Source: CAYFRC01 sp050946115 (GTDB lineage: Bacteria > Bacillota > Clostridia > Christensenellales > Aristaeellaceae). From it: a stretch of 64,000 bases of DNA. Shown here piece by piece: positions 36,184 through 45,406 of this stretch. A model generated the notes under the pieces. That model worked only from the letters and a program-made list of their open reading frames with translations, was not told where the DNA came from and searched no databases. The stretch lies in contig JBMNUF010000007.1 of assembly GCA_050946115.1 (NCBI GenBank), positions 1 through 64,000 on the forward strand. The letters run 5' to 3'. Both the position numbers and the translations under genes were made by a program. Position 1 is the stretch's first letter. Each line of letters begins with the position of its first letter.

Positions 36184-37626
36184 ATGAACAACAAACTCGT
36201 TTTCAAACTGCTGGGAAGCGTTTTGATGGTGGAGGGCGCCGCGATGCTTCCCTCGGTCGCCGTGGCGCTGTGGTTTCGCGGGGACGACTGGAAATGGCTC
36301 CTTCTCGCCGCGGCAATGGCGGCGGCGTGCGGATGCGCGCTCAATTTCTTCATGCGCCCGAACTCGAAGACTCTGCGCGCGCGGGAGGGCTTTCTCACGG
36401 TCGCCCTGTCGTGGGTCGCGCTGTCGCTGTTCGGGTGCCTGCCGTTTCTGATGGGCGGGTATATCCCCTATTTTCCAGATGCCTTTTTCGAGTGCGTATC
36501 GGGCTATACCACGACCGGCTCGACGATTTTGACGGACATCGAGTCGCTCCCCAAGGGCATCCTGTTCTGGCGCAGCTTTACGCACTGGATCGGGGGCATG
36601 GGCGTATTGGTGCTCGCGCTCGCGATCCTGCCGTCCTCGGGCAATACCCTGTACCTGCTGAAGGCGGAATCCCCCGGTCCCACGCCGGGAAAGCTCGTGC
36701 CGAGGATCGGAAAGACCGCAAAACTGCTCTACGGGTTTTACATCGTGCTCACGGTTATGCAGGTAATCGCGCTGCTCTTTTGCGGCATGAACTGGTACGA
36801 CGCGCTGATCCACACCTTCGGCACGGCGGGAACGGGCGGCTTTTCCAACTACGCGGCGAGCGTCGGGCATTTTCAAAGCGCCGCCGTGGACAATGTGATG
36901 AGCCTGTTCCTGTTCCTGTTCAGCGTGAACTTCTCGATGTATTTCCTTTTGTGGCACCGCGAATTCAAGCAGGTGTTCCGAAACGAGGAGCTGTTGACGT
37001 TTGCGGGCATCGTGCTCGTAGCGACGGGCATCATCTCCCTCAACATCCTGCCGATATACGGCACGGTGCTGAAATCGCTGCGCTACGGCGTGTTTCAGGT
37101 GCTGAGCATCATCTCTACGGCGGGCTTTTCTACGGCGGATTTTAACCTGTGGCCCCAGCTTTCGCGCACGGTGCTCATCATCCTCATGCTCATCGGCGCG
37201 TGCGCGGGTTCCACCGGCGGCGGTCTCAAGGTCGTGCGGATTTCGGTATTGGTGAAGTCCCTCAAGCGCAGTTTGCACAGCGCCGTGCATCCGCGCGCCG
37301 TATCGGTGCTCCGCATGGACGATAAGACGCTGGACGAGGGGATCGTGAACCAGGTCGTGAACTTCTTCGGCGCGTACATTTTGGTCATCATCGTTTCGAC
37401 GCTGCTCGTTTCCGTCGACGGACTCGACTTCGAGACGAACCTCACCGCCTCCATCTCCGCGATCGGAAACGTCGGCCCCGGGCTTTCGCTCGCGGGACCT
37501 ATGGGGAGTTTCGCGATGTTCTCGGGCTTCAGCAAGATCGTCCTGAGCTTTTGCATGCTGATCGGGCGCCTCGAAATCTGGCCGATGCTGCTGTTGTTCT
37601 CGCCTTCCGGTTGGCGGAACAAATGA
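36184..37626 (+). CDS. trkH: Trk potassium transporter membrane subunit TrkH, 480 aa
   Basis: The K+-conducting subunit with four pore-like repeats. Selectivity-filter loops are seen as SGYTTTGST, GTAGTGGFSN, STAGFSTADF and GNVGPGLS, with the HWIGGMGVLVLALAILP and GACAGSTGGGLKV signatures. About ten membrane helices. ATG 36184 gives the usual MNNKLVFKLLG start; a TTG 10 codons earlier is less likely. It forms the transporter with TrkA. Confidence 0.94.
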   Translation: MNNKLVFKLLGSVLMVEGAAMLPSVAVALWFRGDDWKWLLLAAAMAAACGCALNFFMRPNSKTLRAREGFLTVALSWVALSLFGCLPFLMGGYIPYFPDAFFECVSGYTTTGSTILTDIESLPKGILFWRSFTHWIGGMGVLVLALAILPSSGNTLYLLKAESPGPTPGKLVPRIGKTAKLLYGFYIVLTVMQVIALLFCGMNWYDALIHTFGTAGTGGFSNYAASVGHFQSAAVDNVMSLFLFLFSVNFSMYFLLWHREFKQVFRNEELLTFAGIVLVATGIISLNILPIYGTVLKSLRYGVFQVLSIISTAGFSTADFNLWPQLSRTVLIILMLIGACAGSTGGGLKVVRISVLVKSLKRSLHSAVHPRAVSVLRMDDKTLDEGIVNQVVNFFGAYILVIIVSTLLVSVDGLDFETNLTASISAIGNVGPGLSLAGPMGSFAMFSGFSKIVLSFCMLIGRLEIWPMLLLFSPSGWRNK

Positions 37627-37649
37627 ACGGAAGGGAGGGGTATTCTCCG

Positions 37650-39560
37650 ATGAAAGTGACGGTTCCCGTCGTCATCACGAGCGGGCATTTCCGCAGGGAT
37701 GCGGCGCTTTCCGAACTGCGCCGCGCAGGCGCGGACAGGGTGGCGCTCGCGCTCGACAGGGAAATGGATTTCGCGTTTTCCTCGGAGGAAAACCTCGCGT
37801 TTCTGAAAGAGCTGATCGCGTATTTCGAGGGGAACGGCCTGGAAGTCATGGTGTGGCTCGGCGAGACGTTCGGGCACACGGGCGCGCCGATCGCCGCAAG
37901 GGGCAAATACACGCCCATCCGCAGGCTCGACGGCGGCGACACGCAGGCGTTTTGCCCCATGGATGCGGATTTTCGGCGCGATTTCTGCGCGTGGGTGCAA
38001 AAGGTCGCCCGCGCGGGCGCGAAGATGATCATGTTGGACGACGATTTCCGCCTCGGCTGCCGCGGCGGCATCGGCTGTGCGTGCGATCTGCATATGGCGC
38101 GCATACGGGAGCTCCTCGGAGAGGACGTTTCGCGGGAATTACTCCTTCGCGAAGCGTTTTCCGGGGGCAGGAACCGATACCGCGACGCATGGCGCACGGC
38201 GCAGGGGGATTCCTTAGAGGATTTTGCGCGCGCTCTGCGTTGCGCACTCGACGAGATCGACCCCGCCTGCCGACTGGGCTTTTGCGCGTGCATCGACACG
38301 TGGGATACGTCTTCGACCGATGCATTCAGGCTCTCGCGCATCATGGCGGGGCGGACGAAACCGTTTCTGCGCACGATCGGCGCGCCGTACTGGGCGCGCA
38401 AGCTCGGGGACACCGTGTCCTTCGTGCGCTGCGAACTCACGTGGGCGCAGGAAGAAGCGCGGGGAAAGGCGCCCATCGAAATTTTTACGGAGGGCGATAC
38501 CTATCCGCGCCCGCGGTTCGCGACGCCCGCGTCGCACTTGGAGTGTTTCGACCAGATTTTGCGCGCGGACGGAAGGGCGAGCGGCATACTGAAGTACATG
38601 CTCGACTACGTGTCCGACGCGACCTATGAAACAGGCTACATCGATGCGATGCTGCGCGCAAAGCCCCTGTACGACATCCTGGAGCGGGATTTTGCGCCGA
38701 AGCGCGCGACGGGCGTTCGGATTTGGAACTTTCTGCGAAAGTTTGAATATGCAGCGCTCGATCCGTCGCGCCCGAACCTCCTTGCGGAGGTGCAGGAGGG
38801 GCTGTTCGACGCAGCGTATTATTTCGCCGTGCGATGCTCCCTTTCGATGAGCGACACGGAAGGAGACGTAAACCTCGTCTTCGGGGAAAACGCGCGGCAC
38901 CTGCCGACGGACGTATTGCGAAACGGCACGATTCTCGATGCGCCGGCAGCGCTGCTCCTCATGCAGCGTGGCGTGGATGTCGGAATCGAAAAAGCCTTGG
39001 GCAGTATGGAACACACGCCTTCCGCCTTTCAGGATATGCCGAAGGAATACTACATCGCAGAAGACCAATATGTGCGCCTTTCGGAGGGCGTTTCGCCCGT
39101 GGCGTTCACGAAAAAGGCGGGCGCGGAGGTGCTGACGCGGTTCGTATTCGGAAATGCGCAAATGGACGGCGCGTTCCGCTACGAAAATCAAAAGGGAGAG
39201 CGCTTTTGGGTGCTGCCGTATTGCGCAGCGGATGCAAAAAACGCGCTCGGCTGGTTCGACAACTACTGCATGAAGCGCCTCGCGGGCGCGCAAGTCGAGT
39301 GGCTCTCGCAAAAGCGCGCCGATGCCGTACTCCTCGGCAACCACCCGATGCTGTATCTCATGACCAAGCGGGGCGAAGAGGAACTCGCCGTCGGCATATG
39401 GAACCTTTCGGACGACAGAGTGGAAGGGCTTTCGGTTCGCCTCGGCCGCGCGTATCGCGACGTGCGCTTCCTCCGTTGCGAGGGAAAAATGTGCGGCGAT
39501 ACCGCGACGATTGCCACAACGCTGTATCCATACGAATTCGCCGGGCTTGTCGCGCGGTAA
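37650..39560 (+). CDS. Unrecognised protein, glycosidase-like TIM barrel, 636 aa
   Basis: I cannot assign a function. The first ~350 residues look like a TIM barrel of the kind found in glycoside hydrolases: an early GADRVALAL strand, MVWLGETFGH, and an acidic MIMLDDDFRLGCRGGIGCACDLH with four cysteines or histidines that could bind zinc, as in GH42-like enzymes. A later strand has IEIFTEGDTYPRPRF. The C-terminal ~200 residues look like beta domains. No signal peptide, so any substrate would be intracellular. Start follows AAGGGAGGGG. It is 23 bases after trkH on the same strand. Confidence 0.8.
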   Translation: MKVTVPVVITSGHFRRDAALSELRRAGADRVALALDREMDFAFSSEENLAFLKELIAYFEGNGLEVMVWLGETFGHTGAPIAARGKYTPIRRLDGGDTQAFCPMDADFRRDFCAWVQKVARAGAKMIMLDDDFRLGCRGGIGCACDLHMARIRELLGEDVSRELLLREAFSGGRNRYRDAWRTAQGDSLEDFARALRCALDEIDPACRLGFCACIDTWDTSSTDAFRLSRIMAGRTKPFLRTIGAPYWARKLGDTVSFVRCELTWAQEEARGKAPIEIFTEGDTYPRPRFATPASHLECFDQILRADGRASGILKYMLDYVSDATYETGYIDAMLRAKPLYDILERDFAPKRATGVRIWNFLRKFEYAALDPSRPNLLAEVQEGLFDAAYYFAVRCSLSMSDTEGDVNLVFGENARHLPTDVLRNGTILDAPAALLLMQRGVDVGIEKALGSMEHTPSAFQDMPKEYYIAEDQYVRLSEGVSPVAFTKKAGAEVLTRFVFGNAQMDGAFRYENQKGERFWVLPYCAADAKNALGWFDNYCMKRLAGAQVEWLSQKRADAVLLGNHPMLYLMTKRGEEELAVGIWNLSDDRVEGLSVRLGRAYRDVRFLRCEGKMCGDTATIATTLYPYEFAGLVAR

Positions 39561-39587
39561 CGCCGCGCGGGGAATGTATTTTATCTG

Positions 39588-40478
39588 TCAGGAAAAGAGG
39601 TAGCGCGGTGCGATGCGCGCCTCCGGTTCGAGAAGCGTCGGCAGCAGCGCCTCAAACAGCGCGCCTTCGCGCGCGGGCGTTCCCGCCTGTACTGTGCGCT
39701 GAACCGCGCGGAAGGTGAAATCGGTCGCGCGCGCCATGGCCTCGGGCAGCGCCTCCCCGCGCAGAAGTACGCCCGTAAGCACGGATGCGAATATATCGCC
39801 CGTTCCGGGCAGGGCGATGTCCAGATGCGGATAGGCGCAGTACCAAAATCCCCCGGCATTGCCCGCCGTCGCGCAGATGTTGGCTTGGCAGTTTCGCCCG
39901 CAAAGCGGAACGCCCGTGATGATCGCCGCGCCGCAGCCGGTATCCAGCACCCCGTTCAGGAGCCGGATCGTCTCCGCGTTGGAAAGCATCTCCTCCCGAT
40001 ACGGCATGCCCGCGAGCAGAAACGCCTCCGTGAGGTTCGGCGTGATGACATCCGCCTCGGCGCAAAGGCTGCGCATGTGGTGCGAAACGTCCTCCGTCAG
40101 GTTGGAATAGAGCCTGCCGTGATCCGCCATCGCCGGATCGACGACGACGCGCGTCTCACATCGGTCGCGCTGGCGCAGGATAAACGCGCGCACGATGTCC
40201 ACCTGCGCGTTGTCCGCAAGGTAGCCGCTGTATATCCCCTGAAAGCGGACATCCTCGCGCTCCCAGTGTGCGAGCGCGTTCGAGATATATCCCGTGAGCG
40301 AGACGGATACGGGCTTTGTAAAACCGCCCGTGTGCGCACTCAAGACTGCCGTCGGCATGGGGCATGCCTGTATGCCCATCGCGCTGATGATGGGCAGTGC
40401 CACCGAAAGCGCGCATCTGCCCACGCCGCTCAAATCCTGTATGACGGCGGCGCGGGGCGTATCAAACGATTCAGCCAT
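39588..40478 (-). CDS. Pyridoxal/pyridoxamine kinase-like protein, 296 aa
   Basis: A ribokinase-fold B6 vitamer kinase of the PdxY/PdxK type. The N-terminus IQDLSGVGRCALSVALPIISAMG and ACPMPTAVLSAHTGGF are family hallmarks. The mid-region DPAMADHGRLY and TPNLTEAFLLAG match, and the catalytic anion-hole motif is GTGDIFASVLTG. Start ATG follows AGGAGG by nine bases; longer upstream reading lacks similarity. It stands alone, divergent from the Ig-like protein gene. Confidence 0.92.
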   Translation of the reverse strand: MAESFDTPRAAVIQDLSGVGRCALSVALPIISAMGIQACPMPTAVLSAHTGGFTKPVSVSLTGYISNALAHWEREDVRFQGIYSGYLADNAQVDIVRAFILRQRDRCETRVVVDPAMADHGRLYSNLTEDVSHHMRSLCAEADVITPNLTEAFLLAGMPYREEMLSNAETIRLLNGVLDTGCGAAIITGVPLCGRNCQANICATAGNAGGFWYCAYPHLDIALPGTGDIFASVLTGVLLRGEALPEAMARATDFTFRAVQRTVQAGTPAREGALFEALLPTLLEPEARIAPRYLFS

Positions 40479-40509
40479 AGTACATTTCCTCCTGATGCCC
40501 TTACCGCCA

Positions 40510-40539
40510 TTTATAGCACAGGAGTGTGCGCCTTCGCAA
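40510..40539 (-). promoter_or_regulatory. Promoter of the pyridoxal-kinase-like gene
   Basis: Minus-strand TTGCGA, 18 bases, TATAAA, ~30 bases before the start codon. Confidence 0.6.
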
Positions 40540-40593
40540 GCAAATTGCGGCGATTGACGCGAATATAACAAATGAGAAGGAGAGGAACGAACC

Positions 40594-41634
40594 ATGAAAA
40601 AACCGTATATCCCGATCCTTTCTGCGCTGCTCCTGCTGTGCATCGCGCCGTGTGCCTTCGCAGTCGTCGCGCAAAGCAGCGAGATCGTCATCGCCGTGGG
40701 GCAGACGGTTGCGATGTACCCCTCGGATTCCCCCGTCTCTTGGGTCAGCACCGATGATACCGTCGCCACAGTGTCCGACGCAGGCGAAATCACGGGCAAA
40801 AAGCCGGGCTTTACCGCCGTTTGGATGGAAAGCGGCGGGGAGGAGGACTATATCTCCGTTCGCGTCGTGCCGCCGGGAGAGGCGGTAACGGAACTGCTCC
40901 TGAGCACAAACAAACTCACCCTGATCGAGGGTTCGTCAAAAAAACTCTCCCTAAAGGTTCTCCCCCTATCCGCACTATTTCGCACCGGCACGTGGACAAG
41001 CGACAACCCGTCCGTCGCACAGGTATCGCCAAGCGGCGTGGTGACGGGCGTATCCAAGGGCGTCGCGCACATTTGGGCGACGGCATCGAGCGGTATTCGC
41101 GTTTCGTGCGAGGTTGCGGTGAAGGAAGTGCCCGTCGCGCAGGTGATGATTTCGAAGAAGGCCGCGGCGGTAAAGCTCGGCGACAGCCTGCAGCTCAGCG
41201 CCATCTGCAAACCCGTAACCGCGCCCAACAACACGCTTTCGTGGTTTTCTAAACAGGATTCGATTGCGGATGTCGATCCGTCGTCGGGTCTGGTTACGAC
41301 GAAAGCCCCCGGCAAGGCGGTCATCGTCGCCAAAAGTAACACCTATCCCGACGTTTATGCGCAGTGCGTCGTGACGGTGCAGCCGATCAAGGTGCAGTCG
41401 TTTAAGGTCTCCCCCGTTTCGATGACGGTAAAAATCGGCGCCTCCCTTCCGCTCGCCACGTCGATCCTGCCCGAAAATGCGACGGATCGGACCATCGTAT
41501 GGAAAAGCTCCAATCTGTCCGTCGCAACCGTTGCGGACGGCATGATCTACGCCAAAGCCCCGGGCACTGCGATGATTACGGGCACGTGCGGCGGCATCAA
41601 GTCGACGTGCAAAATCACCGTGCAGGCGCCGTAA
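40594..41634 (+). CDS. Secreted protein with four bacterial Ig-like (Big_2) domains, 346 aa
   Basis: An N-terminal signal peptide (KKPYIPILSALLLLCIAP then CAFAV) is followed by four Big_2 domains of ~80 residues. Each carries the V-x-W-x-S-x-x-x-x-V-A-T-V-x-x-x-G-x-I/V core, seen as WVSTDDTVATVSDAGEI, WTSDNPSVAQVSPSGVV, WFSKQDSIADVDPSSGL and WKSSNLSVATVADGMI. There is no sorting signal or C-terminal membrane helix, so it is probably released or bound non-covalently to the wall. AGGAGAGG precedes the ATG. Confidence 0.9.
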   Translation: MKKPYIPILSALLLLCIAPCAFAVVAQSSEIVIAVGQTVAMYPSDSPVSWVSTDDTVATVSDAGEITGKKPGFTAVWMESGGEEDYISVRVVPPGEAVTELLLSTNKLTLIEGSSKKLSLKVLPLSALFRTGTWTSDNPSVAQVSPSGVVTGVSKGVAHIWATASSGIRVSCEVAVKEVPVAQVMISKKAAAVKLGDSLQLSAICKPVTAPNNTLSWFSKQDSIADVDPSSGLVTTKAPGKAVIVAKSNTYPDVYAQCVVTVQPIKVQSFKVSPVSMTVKIGASLPLATSILPENATDRTIVWKSSNLSVATVADGMIYAKAPGTAMITGTCGGIKSTCKITVQAP

Positions 41635-41662
41635 AACTTTCCAAGCAGAAAGGACGTATGCT

Positions 41663-42589
41663 ATGAATCCCCTCGTCAGCGTGATTATCCCTACCTACAA
41701 CCGCGATCTGCGCTTCCTGAAGCGCGCGGTCGATTCCGTGCTCGCACAGACATATCCCGAAACGGAGATCGTCGTCGTAAACGACAACAAGCCGGATCAG
41801 CCAGCGCGGCAGATCGTGGACGAATATATGCGCGCCCTGAAGGCGGAAAACGACCGCGTCGTCTATGTCTTAAACGAAAAGAACGTCGGCGGCTCCATCG
41901 CGCGCAACAACGGCATCGCCGCCGCGCGTGGGCAGTACATCACCTTTTTGGACGACGACGACAGGTATCTGCCCGAAAAGGTAGAGCATCAGGTGCGATA
42001 CATGGTCGAAACCGATTGCGACATGAGCTTTGAGGACTCCAAAGCCTATTCTGCGAACGATGTAATGGTCGACTACCGCGAGTTCACGTGGATCAAAGCG
42101 TTTGACAACGAGACGCTTTTGCGCGCGCACCTCATGAAGCACATCGCGCCGACGGCGACCTTTATGTACAAAGCCGAAAAGCTGCGGGAGATCGGCGGCT
42201 TTGAGGATGCGAAGATGGGGCAGGAATTCTATCTCATGCTGAAGACCATCGAAAGAGGCTTAAAAATCGGCTATGTCCACCGCTCGGACATCTATGTGTA
42301 CCGCCATACGGAGGGCAGAATCTCGCAGGGGCGCAACAAGGTTACGGGCGAGGCGGCGCTATACGAGTTCAAAAAGAAGTACTTCCCGCGCCTCACGAAG
42401 GAAGAGCGGGCGTATATCGCGTTTCGCCACTGGGCGATCATGGCGGTCGCCTACAAGCGAGACAGGGAGTTTGGAAGGATGCTCACATCGCTCGCAAAAT
42501 CCGTCTGCGCGAGCCCCAAGGATTTTTGGAGGGAAGGAACGGCGTTTTTCGGGAGTTTCCTGAAGAACCTCGGCAAAACAGAAGCATGA
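41663..42589 (+). CDS. Family 2 glycosyltransferase, 308 aa
   Basis: An inverting GT-A transferase that uses a nucleotide sugar. It starts VSVIIPTYNRD, with AVDSVLAQTYPETEIVVVND and the metal-binding FLDDDDRYLP (DxD). The C-terminal ~80 residues are basic and helical without clear membrane helices. Donor and acceptor are unknown. Its stop overlaps the start of the FHA gene by 4 bases, tying it to the cell-wall genes that follow. Confidence 0.92.
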   Translation: MNPLVSVIIPTYNRDLRFLKRAVDSVLAQTYPETEIVVVNDNKPDQPARQIVDEYMRALKAENDRVVYVLNEKNVGGSIARNNGIAAARGQYITFLDDDDRYLPEKVEHQVRYMVETDCDMSFEDSKAYSANDVMVDYREFTWIKAFDNETLLRAHLMKHIAPTATFMYKAEKLREIGGFEDAKMGQEFYLMLKTIERGLKIGYVHRSDIYVYRHTEGRISQGRNKVTGEAALYEFKKKYFPRLTKEERAYIAFRHWAIMAVAYKRDREFGRMLTSLAKSVCASPKDFWREGTAFFGSFLKNLGKTEA

Positions 42590-43044
42590 ATCCGGAAATG
42601 TATACGATCGCCGCACTCGCGGCGAGGTATCTGTTTGCGGCGCTGATGGCGATCATCGTGGGCATCGCCTTCGGAATCACGAAGACGGACGCGAAGCGCG
42701 CGAGGGTATTGCACGATATGCTCGAGGACGAGCGCAGCATCGGCGCGCTCTTCGGGGACGGCAAGCGCTATTTTCTTCCGATACAGGGCATCATCGGCTC
42801 CTCGCGGCGCGCGGACGTGGTGATCCACGGCAAGGGGATACGCCGCTTTCACGCGCGGTTTGAGTGGATGAAGGGCGGCATGCTCATCGAGCCGCTGGGC
42901 AAGGCGGAGGTCGCCATCGGCAAACAGCGCGTGACGGGCGATCGCTTTTTCGCGCGCAGCGGGGACGAAATCCACCTTGGCGACGCAAAATTCCTCTTGC
43001 AGCTGCCCAAGGAGACGCCCGATCCCTTTATGGAGGAATCATGA
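42586..43044 (+). CDS. Membrane-anchored FHA-domain protein, 152 aa
   Basis: One N-terminal membrane helix (~10-33) is followed by a cytoplasmic FHA domain (~55-140) that reads phosphothreonine. The FHA core is seen in GIIGSSRRADVVIHGKGIRRFHARF (G-R/S, S and H residues in place) and EVAIGKQRV. Start ATG overlaps the previous stop, and its stop overlaps the ftsW-like start. FHA proteins beside FtsW/RodA often link Ser/Thr kinase signalling to wall synthesis; no kinase gene is in view. Confidence 0.88.
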   Translation: MNPEMYTIAALAARYLFAALMAIIVGIAFGITKTDAKRARVLHDMLEDERSIGALFGDGKRYFLPIQGIIGSSRRADVVIHGKGIRRFHARFEWMKGGMLIEPLGKAEVAIGKQRVTGDRFFARSGDEIHLGDAKFLLQLPKETPDPFMEES

Positions 43045-44465
43045 GAAAAAAGAAAAACCCGCATGTGTTGCATAGAGCCCTGTACCGCTCGAACACCCTG
43101 GTGTTGGAAATGTTGATCGCGGCGTTTCAGGTGTTTGCGATGCTCCTTCTCACGCTAAAGACGAACCCTTTTGATATGCAGGCGCTTCTGCTGATGATCG
43201 CCATGCCGCTTTGCATGGCGGGCGCGTTGGGGCTGTATTCCAAATTCGCGCCGGTGGATCGCGCGGTGTACCTTTTGAGCGCGTTTCTGATGAGCATTTC
43301 GCTCGTGATTCTAAAGGACATCGCCAGAGCGAGCGTGACGGTCGAAAAGCAGGCGCTATCGATGCTCGTCGGCTTTTTCGCGATGGGTTTCGGCATATGG
43401 ATCATCCGCCGCCTGCGCTCGTGGGAAAAGGTCGCGAAAGCCCTGATGATCCCCGCGATTCTGGCGCTGTTCGCGCCATATGCCATAGGCGAATGGACAT
43501 ACGGCGCAAAAAACTGGATCCGCATCACGGGCACGCTCACGATCCAGCCTTCCGAATTCGGCAAATCCTATCTGGTGTTCATGCTCGCGGCGCTCTTTTC
43601 GGGGGAGACCTCCGTCCGAAAGAGCCTGCTTCCGATGGCGTGCGCGGCGGCGTTTTGCGTCGCGCTCCTCTTGGAGCGGGATTTGGGCGCGCTCGCGATC
43701 TACTTTCTCGTGACGTGCAGCGTATATTACGCCGCGTCGCAAAACCTTTTGACGACGGCGATCGGGCTCGGCCTCGGCGCGGGCGGCGCGGTCGGGGCAT
43801 ATCACATGTTCGACTACGTGAAAAAGCGCGTGGAGATGTTTTTGAACCCGTGGTCAGACCCAGAGGACAGCGGCTACCAGATCATTCAGGCGCTGATCGC
43901 CATCGGCTACGGCGGCGCGTTCGGCACGGGGCTTGGCTTGGGATATCCCCGAAGCGTGCCGCTGTACAGCTCCGATTTCGTGTTCGCATCGATCGGCGAG
44001 GAATTCGGGCTGCTGTTCGCGGGCGGGCTGTTGTGCGTGTATATCCTGCTGTTGTGGCGCGGCGTCGTCATCGCCTGCGGGGCGCGGCGGCAGTTCCACG
44101 CGCTGCTCTCGTTCGGCATCGTCGCGATGATCACGATCCAGGCGTTTGTGAACGTCGCGGGCAATACAAAGCTGATCCCCATGACAGGGCTTACGCTTCC
44201 GCTCGTGAGCGCGGGCAGCAACTCCGTAATCTCCACGATGCTGATGCTCGGGATGCTGCTCGGCGTTTCGTCCATGAACGCGGAGGCGGACGTCGCGGAC
44301 GCGCGCAGGGCGCTGCGCAAGGAAGAGGCAAGTGCCCGTCGGCGCGAGAGTGACGATTTGTTTGACACTGTTATTCTTTCGCGCCCTCGTTTCACGGCGC
44401 GCGGTTCGGGGTATAAAGCAAGTGAGAAGCCCAAAACCATACAGAAAGAGGATGATTTTTCATGA
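43041..44465 (+). CDS. FtsW/RodA/SpoVE-family glycan polymerase, 474 aa
   Basis: A SEDS-family membrane protein that polymerises lipid II into peptidoglycan. Ten or so membrane helices; family motifs include GAKNWIRITGTLTIQPSEFGK, LLLERDLGALAIYF, SGYQIIQALIAIGYGGAFGTGLG and FVFASIGEEFG. RodA- or FtsW-type division of labour cannot be told from these. A partner penicillin-binding protein normally follows; here an ABC transporter gene overlaps the stop instead. Confidence 0.93.
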   Translation: MRKKKNPHVLHRALYRSNTLVLEMLIAAFQVFAMLLLTLKTNPFDMQALLLMIAMPLCMAGALGLYSKFAPVDRAVYLLSAFLMSISLVILKDIARASVTVEKQALSMLVGFFAMGFGIWIIRRLRSWEKVAKALMIPAILALFAPYAIGEWTYGAKNWIRITGTLTIQPSEFGKSYLVFMLAALFSGETSVRKSLLPMACAAAFCVALLLERDLGALAIYFLVTCSVYYAASQNLLTTAIGLGLGAGGAVGAYHMFDYVKKRVEMFLNPWSDPEDSGYQIIQALIAIGYGGAFGTGLGLGYPRSVPLYSSDFVFASIGEEFGLLFAGGLLCVYILLLWRGVVIACGARRQFHALLSFGIVAMITIQAFVNVAGNTKLIPMTGLTLPLVSAGSNSVISTMLMLGMLLGVSSMNAEADVADARRALRKEEASARRRESDDLFDTVILSRPRFTARGSGYKASEKPKTIQKEDDFS

Positions 44466-45406
44466 AGAAACTGCTTACAATGCTCCTTCTCGCATCGATC
44501 CTGCTGCTGCCCGTCGCCTATGCGGAAGCGGACGCGCCCGTTCGCGTCGCGTCGCTGAAGGGCCCCACCTCCATGGGCATGGCGAAGATGATTCACGAGG
44601 CGGATGCAGCCTATAGCTTCACCATCGAAGGTACCGCGGACGCGATCGTCCCCTCCCTCATCACGGGAGAGATCGACATCGTGCTCCTGCCGTGCAACCT
44701 CGCAAGCGTTTTGTACAAGAAGACCGAAGGCGCCGTCTCGGTTGCGGCGATCAACACGCTGGGCGTGCTTTACATCGTCGAGGTCGGTGACACCATCCAC
44801 TCCGTAGAAGACCTCAAGGGCGTTTCGATGGCATCCACCGGCAAGGGCACGACGCCGGAATACGCGCTGAACCACGTCCTGAAGGCAAACGGCATCGATC
44901 CCGCAAGTGATCTATCCATCGAGTACATGGCGGAAGCTACGGAAGTCGCCTCGGCGCTGGCGTCGGGCGCGGTATCCGTCGCGATGCTGCCACAGCCGTA
45001 TGTGACGGCGGCGTGCGCGCAGAACGAAAGCCTGCGCGTCGCATTGAGCCTCACGGAGATGTGGGACGCGATCGGCGACGGCAGCGCGCTTGTGACGGGC
45101 GTGGTGCTCGTGCGCGATGCGTTTATCGAAGAGCGGCCCGAGGCATTCGCCGCGTTCATGGCGGCGTATGAAGAATCCACTTCCTACGTCAACGAAAACC
45201 CCGCCGAAGCCGCGCAGTGGATCGAAGAGATCGGCATCGCGAAGGCGGCAATCGCGGAAAAGGCGATCCCCGCATGCAACATCGTCTGCATAAAGGGCGC
45301 AGAAATGCAGGAATCCATTTCCGGCTATCTGGAGGCACTGTATGAAGAAGACCCCGCTTCCGTCGGCGGCGCGCTGCCGGACGAGGCGTTCTATCATCTC
45401 GGATAA
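44462..45406 (+). CDS. ABC transporter substrate-binding protein, NMT1/SsuA-like, 314 aa
   Basis: The extracellular binding subunit of a NitT/TauT-type importer. A signal peptide (residues 1-22, ending AYA) precedes a periplasmic-binding fold with VRVASLKGPTSMGMAKM, GEIDIVLLPCNLA, LKGVSMASTGKGTTPEY and SVAMLPQPYVTAA. There is no lipobox cysteine, unusual for a Gram-positive binding protein. Ligand unknown; sulfonates, pyrimidine precursors and nitrate are all used by relatives. Overlaps ftsW-like stop (ATGA). Confidence 0.88.
   Translation: MKKLLTMLLLASILLLPVAYAEADAPVRVASLKGPTSMGMAKMIHEADAAYSFTIEGTADAIVPSLITGEIDIVLLPCNLASVLYKKTEGAVSVAAINTLGVLYIVEVGDTIHSVEDLKGVSMASTGKGTTPEYALNHVLKANGIDPASDLSIEYMAEATEVASALASGAVSVAMLPQPYVTAACAQNESLRVALSLTEMWDAIGDGSALVTGVVLVRDAFIEERPEAFAAFMAAYEESTSYVNENPAEAAQWIEEIGIAKAAIAEKAIPACNIVCIKGAEMQESISGYLEALYEEDPASVGGALPDEAFYHLG

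Noticed and set aside
40479..40799. 107-residue N-terminal extension of the pyridoxal-kinase-like protein
   Set aside because: It runs through the promoter and into the divergent Ig-like gene; AGGAGG nine bases before 40478 supports the shorter form.
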